This document shows positions 46,790 to 58,252 of a stretch of 64,000 nucleotides of DNA, piece after piece. The DNA is taken from assembly GCF_001619985.1 (NCBI RefSeq), contig NW_017264199.1, forward strand, positions 1,054,001 to 1,118,000. Reading direction: 5' to 3'. Within the stretch, counting starts at the first letter, position 1. The number at the start of each line of letters is the position of its first letter. The stretch is from Xylona heveae TC161 (Eukaryota > Ascomycota > Xylonomycetes > Xylonales > Xylonaceae). A program made the position numbers and the translations under genes. The notes below the pieces were generated by a model, which was not told where the DNA came from, ran no database searches, and saw only the letters and a list, made by a program, of their open reading frames with translations.

Positions 46790-48387
46790 TCACATGGCAA
46801 GCAATTCTTCGGCGTAATCATCGAGCTCGACCACCTTGAACAACGTTCCCCACTTTTGCCGAAACTCTCGTTTACGGTAAAGATAACTCATGTTCTTGCT
46901 CCAGGTGACGAGCTCGACTTTCCAGCCTTTCTCAAGCGCTCGCTCAACCATTCGCATGAATCCAGATGAGTACTCTGCCACAGCGGCATCGCCAGTCGCG
47001 AGGACAATGGTAGAAGGCCTTTCGGCGTCAACCAGACTTTCGAGTATCTTCAGGTGCAGAATTTCGTCCACAGCCTGCTCGGTCCATTTTTCCGGACCGT
47101 ACAAGGTGCCCGCACCACCTGCGCCATTTCCGTTCGTTTCAGAGCCGGAACCGCTTGAGTGGCCAGACGCACCTCCATTGTACTTTCTCTGCCGTTCAGT
47201 AAGCTCCTTTGCTTTGTGAACTTTGTCGAGAATGCATGTTTCGTAGCCAATCTGCTTGGCTTCTTCGTAAGGCGGGATGATGGGCGTAGACCCAACCAAG
47301 ACCCGCTTGGCCGTAAGTCGTCCTCGCTCCATGATAAGAGCGAGGGAGTGGAAGGAGAAAGGGACCCGCCTGATGCGGTTTGTGACTGGGATATTGCGCG
47401 CCCGTTTGAGCTCGTCGTGGAATCCAATCATGATCTGATATCTGTTAGTCAAGCGAACTAGGGCCGTGGTTAAGCATGGAAAAAACGAACATTAGACGCA
47501 TCAACGAAAACGTGGATTCCGCCTGATCCATGGGTGAATCCGCTTGAGGAAGAAGGCTTGAGGAGATATTTTCGCTCGGTGGGATACTTGTTAATGAGCG
47601 CCAACGTCAGATCAACCTTTCTCTGTGCTGCTGATCTCGGCAAAAACGGCTCGATTTGCAGCACATCGAAAAGAGATCGTCGGACAAACGGGTTGTCAAT
47701 AAACCATGATTTTGGGGGTGAGCCATTGATTCCTGGCTTGGGAGGGGAGAAGGATGAGGGCGGAGAAGACGCGTAGTGAAGGCTTGCAGACGCGAAATGA
47801 TTACGCTTGGGTATTGTAATGGCGTGTTGACTGGCCTTGCGAGCCGGGTTATGTTTCACGTCCGTTTCCGATTCAATCTCACTGGCCGAATGAGGATGGG
47901 TGGAATTTTCAAGTTGGGCAGCTCGGAGCTCCCTCCTCTTCAGTTTGGCCAGTGCCTTTCTTTGCTTTTTCGTGAGGACCTCGAGGGTAGCTCTTGCTCC
48001 CTTTACGTTGTCTTCAAATTCTGCACCATCCACTTCATCTCGCCGGCGTACACCTTTGTCAAGCCGTGCGTCGGAAGGGTCATCTGATGATGACAGTCCA
48101 ACGCCTTCATCGTCAATCTCCTCCGGAGGAGAAAGGTCAGCCTGGGGGACCGGCGCCGGCGCCTCAAGTGGTTGTCCCAAAAACTGCCATATCTTATCGA
48201 AATTGCCGAGCTTCGTAGAAGACTCGGCCTCGTGGCAATTTACAGGCGAAGGCGGACCTTCTACGCTGCTCAAGACTTCGACCGGGCCATTACACGGACT
48301 GTAATCGGCATTCCGGTTATAGAGCGAATCGATTAGATTTATGACCGGGGTGAAATCCCACCCACTCCCTTCGCAGCTTGAACGCAT
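46790..48387 (-). CDS. NYN-domain (YacP/N4BP1-like ribonuclease fold) protein
   Basis: Two exons, 48387-47491 and 47434-46790, 513 aa. The N-terminal half is disordered and Ser/Pro-rich, with a Lys/Arg helix KKQRKALAKLKRREL at about 140-155. The NYN/PIN-like domain begins at about residue 290: GIHVFVDASN (exon end) joined to IMIGFHDELKRAR, then VLVGSTPI and, after a Ser/Gly-rich insert, WTEQAVDEILHLKI, STIVLATGDAAVAEYS and GWKVELVTWSKNMS. The two conserved Asp clusters (VDASN, TGDA) suggest a metal-dependent RNase fold. The donor is GTTCGT rather than GTRAGT, but phase and domain continuity support it. Target RNA unknown. Confidence 0.8.
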
Positions 48388-49767
48388 GTAAGATTAAATT
48401 TTGAGAGTAAAAGAGATGGATTCGGGTCGTAATGTGAAGCGTTAAAGAGCGGGGCAATGCCCGAGAGGAGGTATATCGTGAGTAATATGAAACCGCGCTA
48501 TTAAATTGTCAGAGCTGAAGGACAATACGATCTTCTGTCATACTAATACTCACCAAAACAAGTCTGAAGAGATTCTACATTCATGAGCATTTCGTGCAAT
48601 GCCCAGCAAAGCAAGAGGAGTTTGGAGGTTTAAGGCTGAGGTGGAGGGGAGTCGATAAGGGAGTCAAAGCCCCCTTGGGCGAGTCATTTGCCGCAAGCTA
48701 TATACCACATCTAGTTTAGCGTGAAAATGATTGAAGCGTCTAGATCTCTTTCGCGCCACATCTTGTCGCCACCGGAGATCCGAGACGATCCCAAGTGTCC
48801 TTCATGTTTCTGTTGCTTTAGAATTTATTTCTTTCATTTTTAGTTATATGTAGGAAAGATCTGGTAGTATTATGGTTCAGACTTTAGAAAAAGTAATTTT
48901 ATTGTATATTTTATCCTATTTGAATATTTAAAATCAGTGTTGATAACAAATAATAATATAAGCCAAAAATAGCCTTTGAGTCATCACTATACTTACAAGT
49001 ATTTTATAGCTATACACTTCTAGCTAATGGAGCAAATTACATGTATAAGATATCCAACATAAATAAAGCTCTTTTCTAATTATAACCAAGTTACAGACTT
49101 GGCATCTTAGAGGCCGAGATTGACTTGGACATACAAAGTACAAATCTACAACATCTTTCGTCACACCCCCGGGAATGGCTTCTACTACTTAATACAAATG
49201 CTAAGACCGACCTGATAATTCTACAAAGAGTAGATGGTACACCTTGATTCTGGCGGTACCTGAAATGGAGGTAGTAAAAGAATTAGATTGTTAACGCAAC
49301 GAGTACACAGGACTCGCCGACTCGGAAAGTACGGCATAGCGGAAAGCACGCAGGCCGCGTAGTGGTATATTCTTCTGCCCGGCTGATCCGATGAGAATTA
49401 TATCCACAGGACCACAGCTCCCATACTTGCCATGGCAAACATTCTACGGTCTACACTAAATCATAGGATCCCTAGCTAACTTATCACTTGTACATTCGCT
49501 ATATACTAGCAGGCGCACGCCATAGTAGTCGGACTCGCTACCCGCTTAGGCCCGAGACGCCTCGGACCTTACCATAGATGATGTATAGACCACTGAACCT
49601 TCATTCCACCTACCATGTCCTGCTCGAGCACAGTGGAGTATTACACTAAACAGCATAGGTTACTATGAAACTCAATCCTGAACAAAACAATAAAGTCTTT
49701 TAGACTGCATTTCATCATCGTTATAGACTGTCAGCAAGCCACAGCAATATCGTAGAGTCTTATAAGC
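48388..49767. other. Gene-poor AT-rich gap between housekeeping block and cluster
   Basis: About 1.4 kb with no convincing ORF. The part at 48800-49100 is strongly AT-rich. The part at 49260-49640 is more GC-balanced and looks like an inserted element remnant. It includes the promoter side of the NYN gene and the 3' flank of the PKS, and marks the left edge of the biosynthetic cluster. Confidence 0.6.
49289..49578. mobile_element. Possible solo LTR remnant
   Basis: A segment of about 290 bp begins TGTTAACGCAACGAG. On its other side it ends in CGGACCTTACCATAGA, which in reverse resembles the start of fungal Ty3/gypsy-type LTRs. Its base composition differs from the AT-rich flank and it has no coding capacity. 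No internal genes, second LTR or clear target-site duplication are seen, so at most it is an old, decayed solo repeat. The family assignment is from memory of sequence style and is weak. Confidence 0.28.
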
Positions 49768-52700
49768 TTATTCGAAGCTCCGCCTTATGCCATCAGCTGC
49801 ATGTTTGGCGAGCACCTCCAGTGTCCCCTTGCCCATCATCTCCAAAACACTTATATCAAAACGGAAGGTTTGCTTCCACCACATACGCATCTCGATAGCT
49901 ACCAGGGAGTCCATGCCGAGGTCTGCCAGGCCTAGACTAGTATTGAGCTCATCGTCGGCCTTAGAGAGCAATCTCAACACCTTCAACCCGATCTCCCGCG
50001 CCAAAATTTCCAATGCCTCGAGTGAATCCAGAATGCTAGGGTCAGTACGTGCACGATTTAGAAGCCCCTTCAACCCATCACTGCCAGAAGCCTCACTGCC
50101 GGATGCCACGCCACCTTTGCGGTTGTGATAGGCGGCCATACGCGGGTCATTTCGCCAGGGAAGGCGGTTCTTGTCACTGTCAAGGGGAATTGTCGAGTCG
50201 AAGCCCAGAAGGAAGCTGGTCCGGCTGCCTGTAGATGGAGTAGTGGCCACCAATACCCCATCGAGGACCTCTTTGCCGCCAATACAATAGAAGCCAGTAG
50301 CCTTCATCTGGCGCAGGAGGTCGTCCTTTTGAGACAAAACACCAACACCGTCTATTGGCCCGAAATTAATGACTGAAGCGGCTAGACCCTGCTGCTGACG
50401 GTAGTTACAGAAGGCATCGAGGAAGGTATTGGCTCCGGCGTAGTTGGCTTGACCCGGTTGGCCAATGATACCTGAGATGGAACTGAACATGACAAAGAAA
50501 TCCAAGGTGATTCCTGCAGCGAGAGTCGCATTGTGGAGGTTCCAGGTGCCCTCGGTCTTAGGAGCGGTAGCCGCGTCCCAATCGTTCCAGCTCATCTTGG
50601 AAAACGACTCATCGCGCAGGACCATGGACATCTGTAAGATACCCTTGATAGGAGCAGATGCCGTCTGAATAGCACGCGCCACAACATTCGGATCAGATAC
50701 ACTTCCCTGCACCAACTGAACGGCGCAGCCCATTGTGACGAGCTCATTCACAAAGGCCTTGTCCTCGGGTCCCTTGCCTGCATTACGCGACAAAAATATC
50801 ATGTTCTTTGCACCATTTTCAACCATCCAAGTGGAGACAGACCGTCCCAGGCCACCGAGGCCTCCCACCAAAAGGTAAGATGCTGAAGGATCAAATTGAG
50901 GAGTAATCTTCCTCTTGGTTGCGTTGATGGCAAATGCAACGGAACCATCCGTGTTGGATTCACGTACTTCGACAGCAATGTCACCTGTTGAGGTATCCTT
51001 GAGCTCGGCAAAGGCATCTTGAATTTGGGAGGCGTTAAAGATTTTTCTGGGCCGAATGGGACGAATCAACCCTTCGGAGTACAGTTGACAAATACCAGCG
51101 AGCAGTCTTCCAAACGTTAGCATTGCAATTATATTCCTTTAAGATATATAAGAAACTCACTGTTTCATAATCGCTGGCTTGTTCGCCTGAATGTGGCCAA
51201 TATCCACAAGACAGTAGCTGCGGTTGGCCTGAAGAGCAGGGACCTGACTTTCACTGATTTCGGCCTTTTCAGTCTCAATTACCATGCCAAACTCGGCAAC
51301 GCAAAGCCAGGATGCACGCCCCAGCTCCCCGGTGAGGGAATTTAGAACAAAATCCACGCCTTGACCGCTTGTAACTTCCAACAACGCTTCTGGAAATTTA
51401 GAATCAGAAGTCAGGAATATATGGCAGCGCGGGACATCAAAATTCTCGATCAAATGTGAAGCTTGCTGTTCGTCAGCGACGGTTGCAAAGATCTTGGCCT
51501 TGAGAGAGCAGGCAATCTGAATGGCAGCAAGGCCTATGGCACTGCCTCCAGAATGTATCAAAATTGACTGTGATTGCTTATCAGCTTAAAACTGCAAAAT
51601 GGAGCATCTGAAACAGACCTGTTCTTTGGCGAGACGCGCAAGATTGACCAAGGCGTGGAATGCAGTGGAGTAGACGATGGGCAGGATGGCACCTTCATTG
51701 AAGGTCAAGCTGTCGGGAAGCTTGATGCAAAGTGCCTCTGATTGCACAATCACAGATGCACAAGTACAGTGACCCACAACCATGACACGGTCACCAATCT
51801 GGAAATCTTGCACCTCGGGGCCTGCTCGGCGGATGATACCTGCTGCTTCTTGTCCAAAGACCAGCTCAGGAACCTCTAGGGACCCAGTAGCAATGGCGAC
51901 ATCCTGAGGTATCATATTAGCAGGTACATTAACATGCACAACAAAACTTACTCGAGAATTCAGCCCAACTGAATATACTTCGATTTCGACCTCATCACCG
52001 ACCAACGACTTAGTTGGCTTATAAGCCCAATGTAGATCTGACAATCGACCAGGCTTGTTTGTAGTCAAGATAACATGGTCATCTTCAGAAGACGTGACCA
52101 AGGCTTCTCCGAGAGAGAACGGATGGATACGAGGAACCTTGACCTCTCCTTCATGAATTATATATTCCATGTCTTTGTGTAACCTTGTGATATCATCTCT
52201 AAGCTGAAAATGCTCAAATACTTCGAGAACATGGTGATCACCAAAATTAGTATCCGTTTCGCATACAGCGAAGTCGATTCCAAGCTCGGAGCGCATTGTT
52301 CGAGCAAACCCCAATGTCTGAGCATACTGTGGGTTTTGGCAGTGAAGAGAGGTAAGAGGGGTAATCCAAAAGATACCTGCGTTGGTCACAGAGCCAAGGA
52401 AAATCTTGAGACGGGCGAAAACTTCTGCTGATAAGGTTGCAAAGAACGAACTTTCTTGATCCAGAAGAGAGATTATGTCTTTGTCAGTGGGAGGAGAGTC
52501 GTCAAGTGTACAGAAGGTGACTTCGAAGTTTCGCCTCTGAAGTTCCTCCGCCACTGATTCAGAGTTGCTTGTCGGTTCTGTGCATAGTAGGGCAACTTTC
52601 TTGACCGGCCTCTTTGATGAATCGGGTTTAGCCACAAAAGTCGCGCTGAGTTGAAATGGCTCGTCTGCATCAGGCACGGCCATAATATTGCAGAATCCAG

Positions 52701-55700
52701 ACCGATGCAGTTCCTCTTCCCACCCTTTAATGTCCAGGTAAGGCTCACAGGGCCCTCCATCGCGACCTGTAGACCACCACTTGGGCAGCAGTCCAAGAAC
52801 ATAATTGATCCATTGGGACGAAGGGCACAACTCCTGAAGTATGAGTCTGCCATCGGGGACAAGAAGGGCACGGAGGTTGTCAAAGCTCCGTGACAGGCTT
52901 TCAGTTTGGTGAACTATGTTTGTAGCAATAACAAGATCATATTGGCTTTCTGCAAACCCTTGCTGCTCCAAGTCTTTGCCGATGTCCAGAACAGAAAATT
53001 CGATGTTGGGTACACCCTTGAACTGTTCTTTGGCTGTTTGAAATGAGCTTGAGGACACATCGGAAAATGTGTATTTGGAAAAGGAGGATCCCAACGATTT
53101 CAATATTCTCGTGGTTGATACGCCCTTACCGGCTCCCAACTCAAGGACACGAAGGGTTGGACGAGTATGAGCAAGCGCAGCGAGGAGGGAAGAGTTGTTG
53201 AAATTGTCAATGAAAGCATATAACTGGCTGTGGACATCACTTTCATGCATGATATCCCATGCATCTTTCTTGCCAGAAAATACGCTGTCCACCTCAAGGT
53301 TCACGGCGAGAAGGGCGCGAGCTACAGGATCGGCTGGGGTCCCCGACAAATGTTCCACTCGCCGCTCGATTCTCTCACGAAGACTCTGGTCATCTAGAGC
53401 TCTCCAAGCCTGCGATGAAGGCTTCATCGAGCTAATTTGTAATTCCAACCAGGCCTTATATTTCTCCAAGTGAGGCACTGTGGGCTTGAAAGATGAGATG
53501 GATATCCACGAGCGCAACATGCACAGCTGAGCCAGCTCGTTCAGCGTTGACATGTACACAGCCTTATCAAAAGAGAGTTTGATCAGCTTCTGAGTATCAA
53601 TAAAGTCGATGTGAGGCTTCCACTTTAGATAAGCTGCAGCATGCAAATCCTCGCCCTGAGGAGCCTCCAGAATGTTGTGTTTTACTCCGGACATGCGCAT
53701 AACCACTTTGCTTTCTGCCAGGCAGTATCCACTGCCACGTACCGAGCCATTCCTTGTGAAGGATCCTGATCCAGTGGCAACGAGGACATTTTCCGAACTG
53801 CGCAAGATGCTCATCTGTCCCACACCCGTTGCGACATTGTTGCGATGCTTTAGGCCGATACCGTATGCGGCAGCACACACCGTCAGGTGCAAAGCAGCAT
53901 CGATAGCCACGGGATGCTGATGATACATGCCTTCGTCGCCTTGCATCTTGTTGTAGATGGTCGCAGTTGAACGGCCTGGAATCCCGGTGGTTGACGCTCG
54001 CATATCATCGAGACACTGAAAGCGCGGCCCAAAATCAAGCCCAGCGCGACGCAGAACATCATACCAGCTCGAGGCGGCAATTTTTCGAGGGAGCTCTTCA
54101 ATGACTGCACTGGATCCCAAAGACTGTTGCAAAGAGGTGACATCGCCAGCGCAATGTCTTGTCCAAACATGCCCATTGTGGGAACCGATGGTGAATTTCC
54201 ACCAATCTTTATCAACCTCATGACGCTGGAATGCTGTCACGAGCTCCACGGGAGTTCCCTCAGCAATTACGAGGGCGGTGATAGCTTCAACGTTCCGAAC
54301 AGTGAAACCCTCTTGAACACCGCTGACCTGGCGCACTGCCTCTCCAGCCATTGCTACATAGGCGGCAAAAGGGAAAACAATATCACCGCCGACCTTATGA
54401 TCCCGTACCCATGGCGCATTGTCGATGTGAAATACATTGCGCCAAACTGGTGTAAACTCAGCGCTTTCTAGGGCCCGCACGCCGAGAAGATCATGGTAGG
54501 GGTGCTGGCGATGCCGCCACTCTCGAGTGACGCGGTTTTCATGCCAATGGCTTTTCTGATGATTCCAAGGGTACTGCGGTAAACCTGGAAGAGAAACCCC
54601 TTCTGGCATCATTTTCTTGAAGTCAATTTGAATGTGTAGCGTGTATAATTTGCCAACGGCGGACAAGAACGCCTCGGTGCAGTTCTCTCCACGCACCATT
54701 GCCGCCACGTATGCTCCTGAGCTTGCATTTGCGGCCAGAATCTGGCGAAGGGGACCGGCCAGAGCTGAATGTGGGCCAACCTCTAGGAAGACAGCATTCT
54801 TTCCAACGGGATGTTCTGCAATGCGGGATACAGCACTAGAGAATAGCACTGGAGACTCTAGGTTCTTCTGCCAGTACTTGGCTCCCAATGCCTCACCCTC
54901 TCCCAGAAGCTTTCCTGTGACACTAGAGAAAAACAGCTTGGAGGGAGAGCGCCCGATCATCTTTGGTCCCACGAGGCGGTAATAATCCTCTCCAACCTCC
55001 GCCATGTGGTACGAATGATAGGCCTTCTCGACCTTGAGCAGACGTGCCAGCACTTCTGGGCGTGCTTTCTGGATTGCGGCAACAACGTCCTTGACTTTTT
55101 CAGCATCTCCAGAGAGGGTCACGCTTTTAGGTGAATTCTCGCAGGCCACATCTACTGTTGGGATCAAAAAAGGTTTCACCTCTGCCCAGCCCATTCCGAT
55201 AGCTGCCATTGCTCCTGGTCGAGATTGTTTCTTAGCAACCAGGCCGCGGTGGAAGGCAGCCGTGATGGCCTCTTGTGCTGTTAGAGCACCAGATGCATAT
55301 GCCGCTGCGATTTCACCACTCGAGTGACCGACTACTGCATTCGGCACGATTCCAATCGCTGCTAGACTATCCACGAGACCAATTTGAAGGGCCGTACAGA
55401 GAGGCTGTGACAGTTCTGCGGTGCCCAGTCGACTGGTTTTTGCGGGCTTGCGCAACTCAGCTTCGATTGTCCAATCAGGCCCTTCCTCCCCAAGCCCTTT
55501 CAAGTGCTTGTCCGATTCCTGGATGCTGGCTTTAAAAACAGGATTGGACCGCAAGAGAGCTCGTCCCATCTGTGGCCATTGAGCGCCCTGCCCAGTGAAG
55601 ACCATGATCAAGTTGGAGGGCTGAGTAGGCTTAGCTAGCGGGGCAGGTGTACCGGGCTTTTCCCGACTGGCCACCGCAAAGGATCGATGTGACAAATGCT

Positions 55701-57339
55701 GACGTCGATTGGCCAGGGTGAAGGCGAGATCCTCAATACGCTCAGGATAGCGGCTGAGGTAGGTAGTATAGTTCTCTATCACTTTTTGCAATGACTCTGG
55801 AGAGTTGGCAGAGTATAAGAGCAACTGTGGGGTGTCAGATGCTTCTTTGAGTTCAGTAGATGCATGATGGCTTGCTGCAGAGTCCAAAATTACATGGGCA
55901 TTGTTACCGCCAATGCCAAAGGAATTAACAGAAACTCTCTCCGCAGATGACTTTGGCCATGGAGTTGGCTCCACAGGAACAGTCAATTTTGCCGACTCGA
56001 AAGGGATATTTGGATTCGGCAGACCAAGCTTGATGTTCGGTGGAATGGTTCGATTCTCAAGGGCGAGAACTGCCTTGATGACGGAGGTGAGGCCGGATGC
56101 GCCCTCAGAGTGACCCAGATTAGGCTTGACGGAGCCAATGTATATTCCATTATGGCCGAACACTTTGGTAACGGCTTTGGTTTCAATCGGATCTCCAACG
56201 TAAGTTCCGGTTCCATGGCACTCCACGAATGTAGTGTCAGAGAAATCAGCAATACCTGCGATTCCGTATGCATGCCTGATCAAGGCTTCCTGGGCTTCGG
56301 CACTTGGGTATGTCATTCCAGGCGTTTTACCATCGTGATTTGTGGCTGTAGCCCTGATTACAGCCCTAACAGGATTTCCATCTCTTAGAGCATCGGCCAA
56401 AGGCTTGATGTATAAACCATTGATGGCCTCCCCACGACCATAGCCATTGGCACTGGCCGAGAAGGTTTTACAAGATCCATCCGCCGATAGGACACCCTGC
56501 TCTGACAACTTAATCGTCATACTGGGTGTCAAAATCAAACTTGTTCCACCAACAATAGCAGATGAGCAGTCACCTCGTGCAATGGCAAGACAAGCCTCAT
56601 TTAAGCTCACCAATGAGGATGAGCATGCAGTTCGGATGGTCATACTAAAACCATTAGCCTATGATACAACTCCCTAATCTTGAAATATACTCAAAGCATA
56701 CCTCGGTCCTCTTAAATCCATTTCATAGGAGACACGATTTGCAAGCGCAAAGTCACCTGAGCCTGCAACGCGATATACTCCATATTGCTGAATATCGCGA
56801 TCTAGCATTTCATTCCAATCGTCTCCAAAATTGCCCACGTACACCCCGATGCGACGCCCCTTCCACTCGGTCTCGCCGGCATCTTCAATGCATTCGCGAG
56901 CGACTTCAAGCATTAGGCGCTGCTGCGGGTCGCACCGGGCGAGTTCCATTGGTGACATAGTGAAAGAAGAGCTGTCAAACAGGCTGAGGTCATTATCAAG
57001 AAAGTACCCGTGCTGCGTCTTGGTGGAGCCTGGCTTGTCCATCGAAGAATAATAGGCGTCGACATTATAACGTGACTCTGGAATTCGCGAACGAGCATCA
57101 CCTTTGCTCAGAAGGAATTCCCACAATTGTTCAGGTGATTGAATGCTGCCAGGGAGTCGGCAGGCCATGCCACAGATTGCAATGGGCTTGAAGCTATTGT
57201 TCGTTTGGTTTTCGGAATGACCGTGGGTGATGTGGCCATTGTTACCATTAACATGCACCCCATTTTCGTAGGAACCATGGCCATTTTTGGTGTTTCCGTT
57301 GGGCTGGTTGGGGATTTTGTTTGAAGGCTGAACTGTCAT
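49768..57339 (-). CDS. Highly reducing polyketide synthase (KS-AT-DH-MT-ER-KR-ACP)
   Basis: Iterative type I HR-PKS. Five exons: 57339-56702, 56644-51952, 51903-51619, 51567-51161 and 51106-49768, 2453 aa. KS from about 51: Cys220 in TACSSS, His356 in HGTGT, His391 in PNLGHSEG. AT: Ser654 in GHSSG, later YHSYHM. DH: His962 in DHKVGGDIVFP and Asp1128 in HPVAIDAAL. MT: VLELGAGKG at about 1379-1387, likely a functional C-methyltransferase. ER: about 1660-1960, with HSGGSAIGLAA at 1877-1887. KR: GGLGGLG at 2089-2095, Ser2217 and Tyr2230. ACP: Ser2408 in GMDSL. There is no TE, so release must come from another enzyme; the divergent oxoamine synthase is the obvious candidate. The residue before TACSSS is Arg rather than the usual Asp. 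Residues 1-50 are Asn/Gly/His-rich. Confidence 0.95.
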
Positions 57340-57464
57340 AATTATCTTGAAACGAACGGCCCAAAAATTTAAAAAGACAAGACGTAAATCAAATAAAGAA
57401 TAAGAAAATTCTTTTTACAGGAAGGTCTTGGCCCATTGCCCTTTGAGTGCTGTATGTTGAAGCC

Positions 57465-57473
57465 ATATATATA
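57465..57473 (-). promoter_or_regulatory. TATA-like box of the PKS gene
   Basis: CTATATATATGG on the minus strand, about 126-134 bp upstream of the PKS start codon; correct distance and orientation for a fungal TATA element. Confidence 0.45.
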
Positions 57474-57665
57474 GTGGACCTCAAAATCTGTAAATCATGC
57501 CGATATCGCGCAATTCTTTTATGCAAGGCAATTCATTGTACGAAGGCCATCTTTGCAAGCAAGCTTCATCCCAGTACCTGTAAATGAGTATTGAAGGCAC
57601 ACAAATTCTCTGAAATCTTGCATTCATCAAGCAATGTTCCATGAGGGGCCCACCTGCAAGACCAT

Positions 57666-57736
57666 GCAGGGTTCTGATGCAGGCGTGGGTTCCGACGCCC
57701 GTGCGGGTTCCGATGTCCGTGTAGGGTTTCCGATAC
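57666..57736. repeat. Four direct repeats of a GGGTTCCGA motif, 18-19 bp apart
   Basis: The core GGGTTCCGA occurs at 57687-57695 and 57705-57713, with variants GGGTTCTGA at 57669-57677 and GGGTTTCCGA at 57724-57733. The periods are 18, 18 and 19 bp. The units also share a GTG/GCG prefix and a following YRYCC. Such spaced arrays are typical of operator sites for Zn2Cys6 regulators, but binding is inferred. Confidence 0.7.
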
Positions 57737-58252
57737 CTATCAAAGCCTTGACACTAAACGTTTGAGAAACAAAACACAGCAATGTACCAGTTTTTGTTAG
57801 CAAAGCGAATTGCTAAGCTCTTATCTTATTGTTCTGTGACCTTACAATCACAGATTCTGAGAAGATCTATGCATGAATGTAACCGTGTATAATCTGATGA
57901 AGCACTAGAATACGCATGATACCCCTTGCCTAGATCCTGAGAATTCAATGATGGCGTGACATCCGTTATTGGATGTCAAATATTGATATCAATGGTAGCC
58001 AATTTGGCTCCATCACGGAGAAGCCGAAGAGAACCCCCCTGTATTATATGTTAAATGTGTGCAAGTTGCAACGTAATCAGCGATTGCGTCTCGAGCCAAA
58101 GCCCTCTAAAAGGAGTAGGAAAGAAGAATTTAGAGGTTTTCTTTCAGAGGCAAAAGTTCAAAGAATTTTGAGATTGAAGCTCTTTCTTCGCTCTGCGCCT
58201 AAATTCTCGCAGCAATTTTACCACCTTTCTCTTTTGAATTCAAACGGCAAAC

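Larger units (their letters stand above)
57340..58252. promoter_or_regulatory. Bidirectional promoter of PKS and oxoamine synthase
   Basis: A 913-bp interval between the two divergent cluster genes. It carries a TATA-like box for the PKS and a four-copy direct repeat, both listed separately. Shared control of the two key enzymes is implied by the layout. Confidence 0.65.
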
